34,006 nt of DNA from Planctomycetota bacterium (GTDB lineage: Bacteria > Planctomycetota > B15-G4): the NCBI GenBank assembly GCA_003644265.1, contig QNBX01000030.1:1-34006 (forward strand), given 5' to 3'. A program made the translations under genes and the position numbers. A model generated the notes under the pieces. That model did no database searches, was not told the DNA's origin, and saw only the letters and a program-made list of their open reading frames with translations. Below, piece after piece: positions 32,842 to 34,006 of the stretch (position 1 is the first letter of the stretch; each line of letters begins with the position of its first letter).

Positions 32842-34005
32842 ATGAGGGCTGCGTCCATGCTGTTGCCGCTGCTGCTGCTGTGCCTGCTCGCGATGGGTGA
32901 CCCACCGGTGGATACCCCAGCCACGCCGGGCCTCGATCGCGAGGCGCTGGCCCGCGACGTGAGGGCCTGCTTCGACGAGCTAATCGACCTCGACACGACC
33001 AACTCGCCCGTCCCCGTGCAGAGACCCACGCAGCCCAACGGCTACGAGCTGCAGGTCGCCGACTGGTTGCACGCAGCCTGCGAGCGGGAGTTCGGGCCCG
33101 ACTTCGAGCAGGACTACCAGTCGCACACGCGCTTCGGCGAGATCGTGTTCCTGCGGACCGACCGCAACTGGGCCGGCCAGGGCGTGGAGACCCACCGCGT
33201 CGAGCTCGCATCGGCCCGCGCCGTCTTCATCGCCCGCATCCGGGCCGGCGACCGCAGACGGCGACCGGTGCTGCTCGTCGCCCACATGGACGTCGCTCCC
33301 GCTGACCCGGAGCGCTGGGCCACGCCGCCGTTTGTCTCCACAGAGCGCGCGGGCTACCTGCACGGCCGCGGCGCCGTGGACAGCAAGGGCCCCCTCGCCG
33401 CACACTTCGCCGCCTTCCTGGCGCTGGCCCGCAACCGCTCGGTGCTCAAGCGCGACATCGTGCTCGTGGCCACCTCCGGCGGCGAAGGCGGGTCGGGCGT
33501 GGGCCTCGACCTCATGCTGCAGGAGAGCTATCACGCCAAGTGGCTGGGCGCTCCCGAGTTCGCCCTGATCTCCGAGTCAGGCCGTGTGCGCCTCACGGAC
33601 GGTCAAATCACGTCGGTGGGAGTTCAACTCGCCGAGAGCGCGGCGGAGAACCCGTCGGAGGATCAGTCGGAGGACCTGGCGGAGTCAGACGCTCGGCTGC
33701 ACCCCGTGGGCACAACGGCGCCCCCCCCACCGGCGACCTCGCCGGACACGCCGCTGTACCGACGCATCGTGGGCGTCATGGCGGAGATGGCCCCCCACGC
33801 GACCGTGACGCCCGTCGTGGATCAACGCATCAGCGAGGCCTCCGTGCTGCGTCTGAACGGCATCGAGACCTACGGCCTCGTCCCGCTGCCGCTCACGGAC
33901 GATGACTGGAATCGCAGCCACGGCCCCGACGAGCGCGTCCCGATCGAAGCCCTCACCTGGGGCGCCGAGGCCATCTACAGGATCCTGGTGGGGTTCGACC
34001 GCTGA
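32842..34005 (+). CDS. M20-family peptidase-like protein, probably defective active site
   Basis: A 387-residue protein with a signal peptide (residues 1-18; SMLLPLLLLCLLAMG). M20 landmarks are present: H148-M-D150 (LVAHMDVAP), D180 in GRGAVDSKG, E215, ISESG as the next metal-ligand region, and HGPDER near the C-terminus. However, the motif normally DEE is G213-G214-E215, so the general-base Glu is Gly. The dimerisation/lid domain, usually ~100 residues, is reduced to ~50 acidic and Pro-rich residues (257-306), and the usual GGTDAR reads DQRISEAS. The family hydrolyses peptides or acyl-amino acids with two zincs. Here hydrolysis is doubtful: it may be a binding protein or a decaying gene. The frame is otherwise intact to the stop at the window edge. 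The ATG at 32842 has no strong Shine-Dalgarno. Confidence 0.8.
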   Translation: MRAASMLLPLLLLCLLAMGDPPVDTPATPGLDREALARDVRACFDELIDLDTTNSPVPVQRPTQPNGYELQVADWLHAACEREFGPDFEQDYQSHTRFGEIVFLRTDRNWAGQGVETHRVELASARAVFIARIRAGDRRRRPVLLVAHMDVAPADPERWATPPFVSTERAGYLHGRGAVDSKGPLAAHFAAFLALARNRSVLKRDIVLVATSGGEGGSGVGLDLMLQESYHAKWLGAPEFALISESGRVRLTDGQITSVGVQLAESAAENPSEDQSEDLAESDARLHPVGTTAPPPPATSPDTPLYRRIVGVMAEMAPHATVTPVVDQRISEASVLRLNGIETYGLVPLPLTDDDWNRSHGPDERVPIEALTWGAEAIYRILVGFDR

Positions 34006-34006
34006 C

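Noticed and set aside
33720..33728. Frameshift at the run of C in the M20-like gene as cause of the short lid
   Set aside because: The frame is the same before and after the run, with M20 motifs on both sides, and the other frames do not encode a lid-like sequence.

Overview
The window is very GC-rich bacterial chromosome and looks planctomycetal. The best taxonomic clue is the last ~120 residues of the secreted metalloprotease (17155-19599), which resemble a C-terminal module I know from secreted proteins of marine Planctomycetota. The HEAT-repeat protein, the pseudopilin cluster and the 78-aa protein ending LFNY fit that assignment. I see no rRNA, tRNA, CRISPR array, insertion sequence or phage gene. 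Genes are mostly single or in short operons, in both orientations.

Layout. 1-63 is an 8-bp minisatellite. 135-1484 is a lipoprotein gene with an in-frame TGA at codon 101, followed at the right distance by a bacterial SECIS-like hairpin; I read it as an undescribed or poorly described thioredoxin-like selenoprotein, the most interesting item here. 1510-2927 (minus) holds a YciH/SUI1 factor and a two-gene unit of a membrane protein plus winged-helix regulator. 3181-9143 carries a voltage-gated K+ channel with a C-terminal zinc ribbon, a secreted HEAT-repeat protein and a YfhO-type membrane protein. 9314-16868 carries a zinc-ribbon SDR oxidoreductase, a small conserved protein, an ABC-F ATPase, a lipase-maturation-factor-like membrane protein and an MscS channel.

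17155-23789 has a metzincin-type metalloprotease, two tandem universal stress proteins behind an AT-rich palindromic operator candidate, a divergent ADP-forming acyl-CoA synthetase and a SRPBCC protein. 23846-27470 (minus) is a four-gene pseudopilin operon. Its first three genes overlap by ATGA, and the first encodes a PilW-like protein carrying a (Gly-Asn)9 linker and two copies of a CHxPPGNPANAH module. 27649-34005 holds a phospholipase D lipoprotein, a beta-hydroxyacid dehydrogenase, a small Cys-containing lipoprotein, a large secreted protein and an M20-like peptidase whose catalytic Glu position is Gly and whose lid domain is reduced.

Themes are cell-envelope function (channels, lipoproteins, secreted proteins, pseudopili) and stress or redox adaptation. 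Start codons were chosen from protein plausibility and Shine-Dalgarno sequences where visible; several lack a clear ribosome binding site. Family calls come from recognisable motifs, not from database searches.
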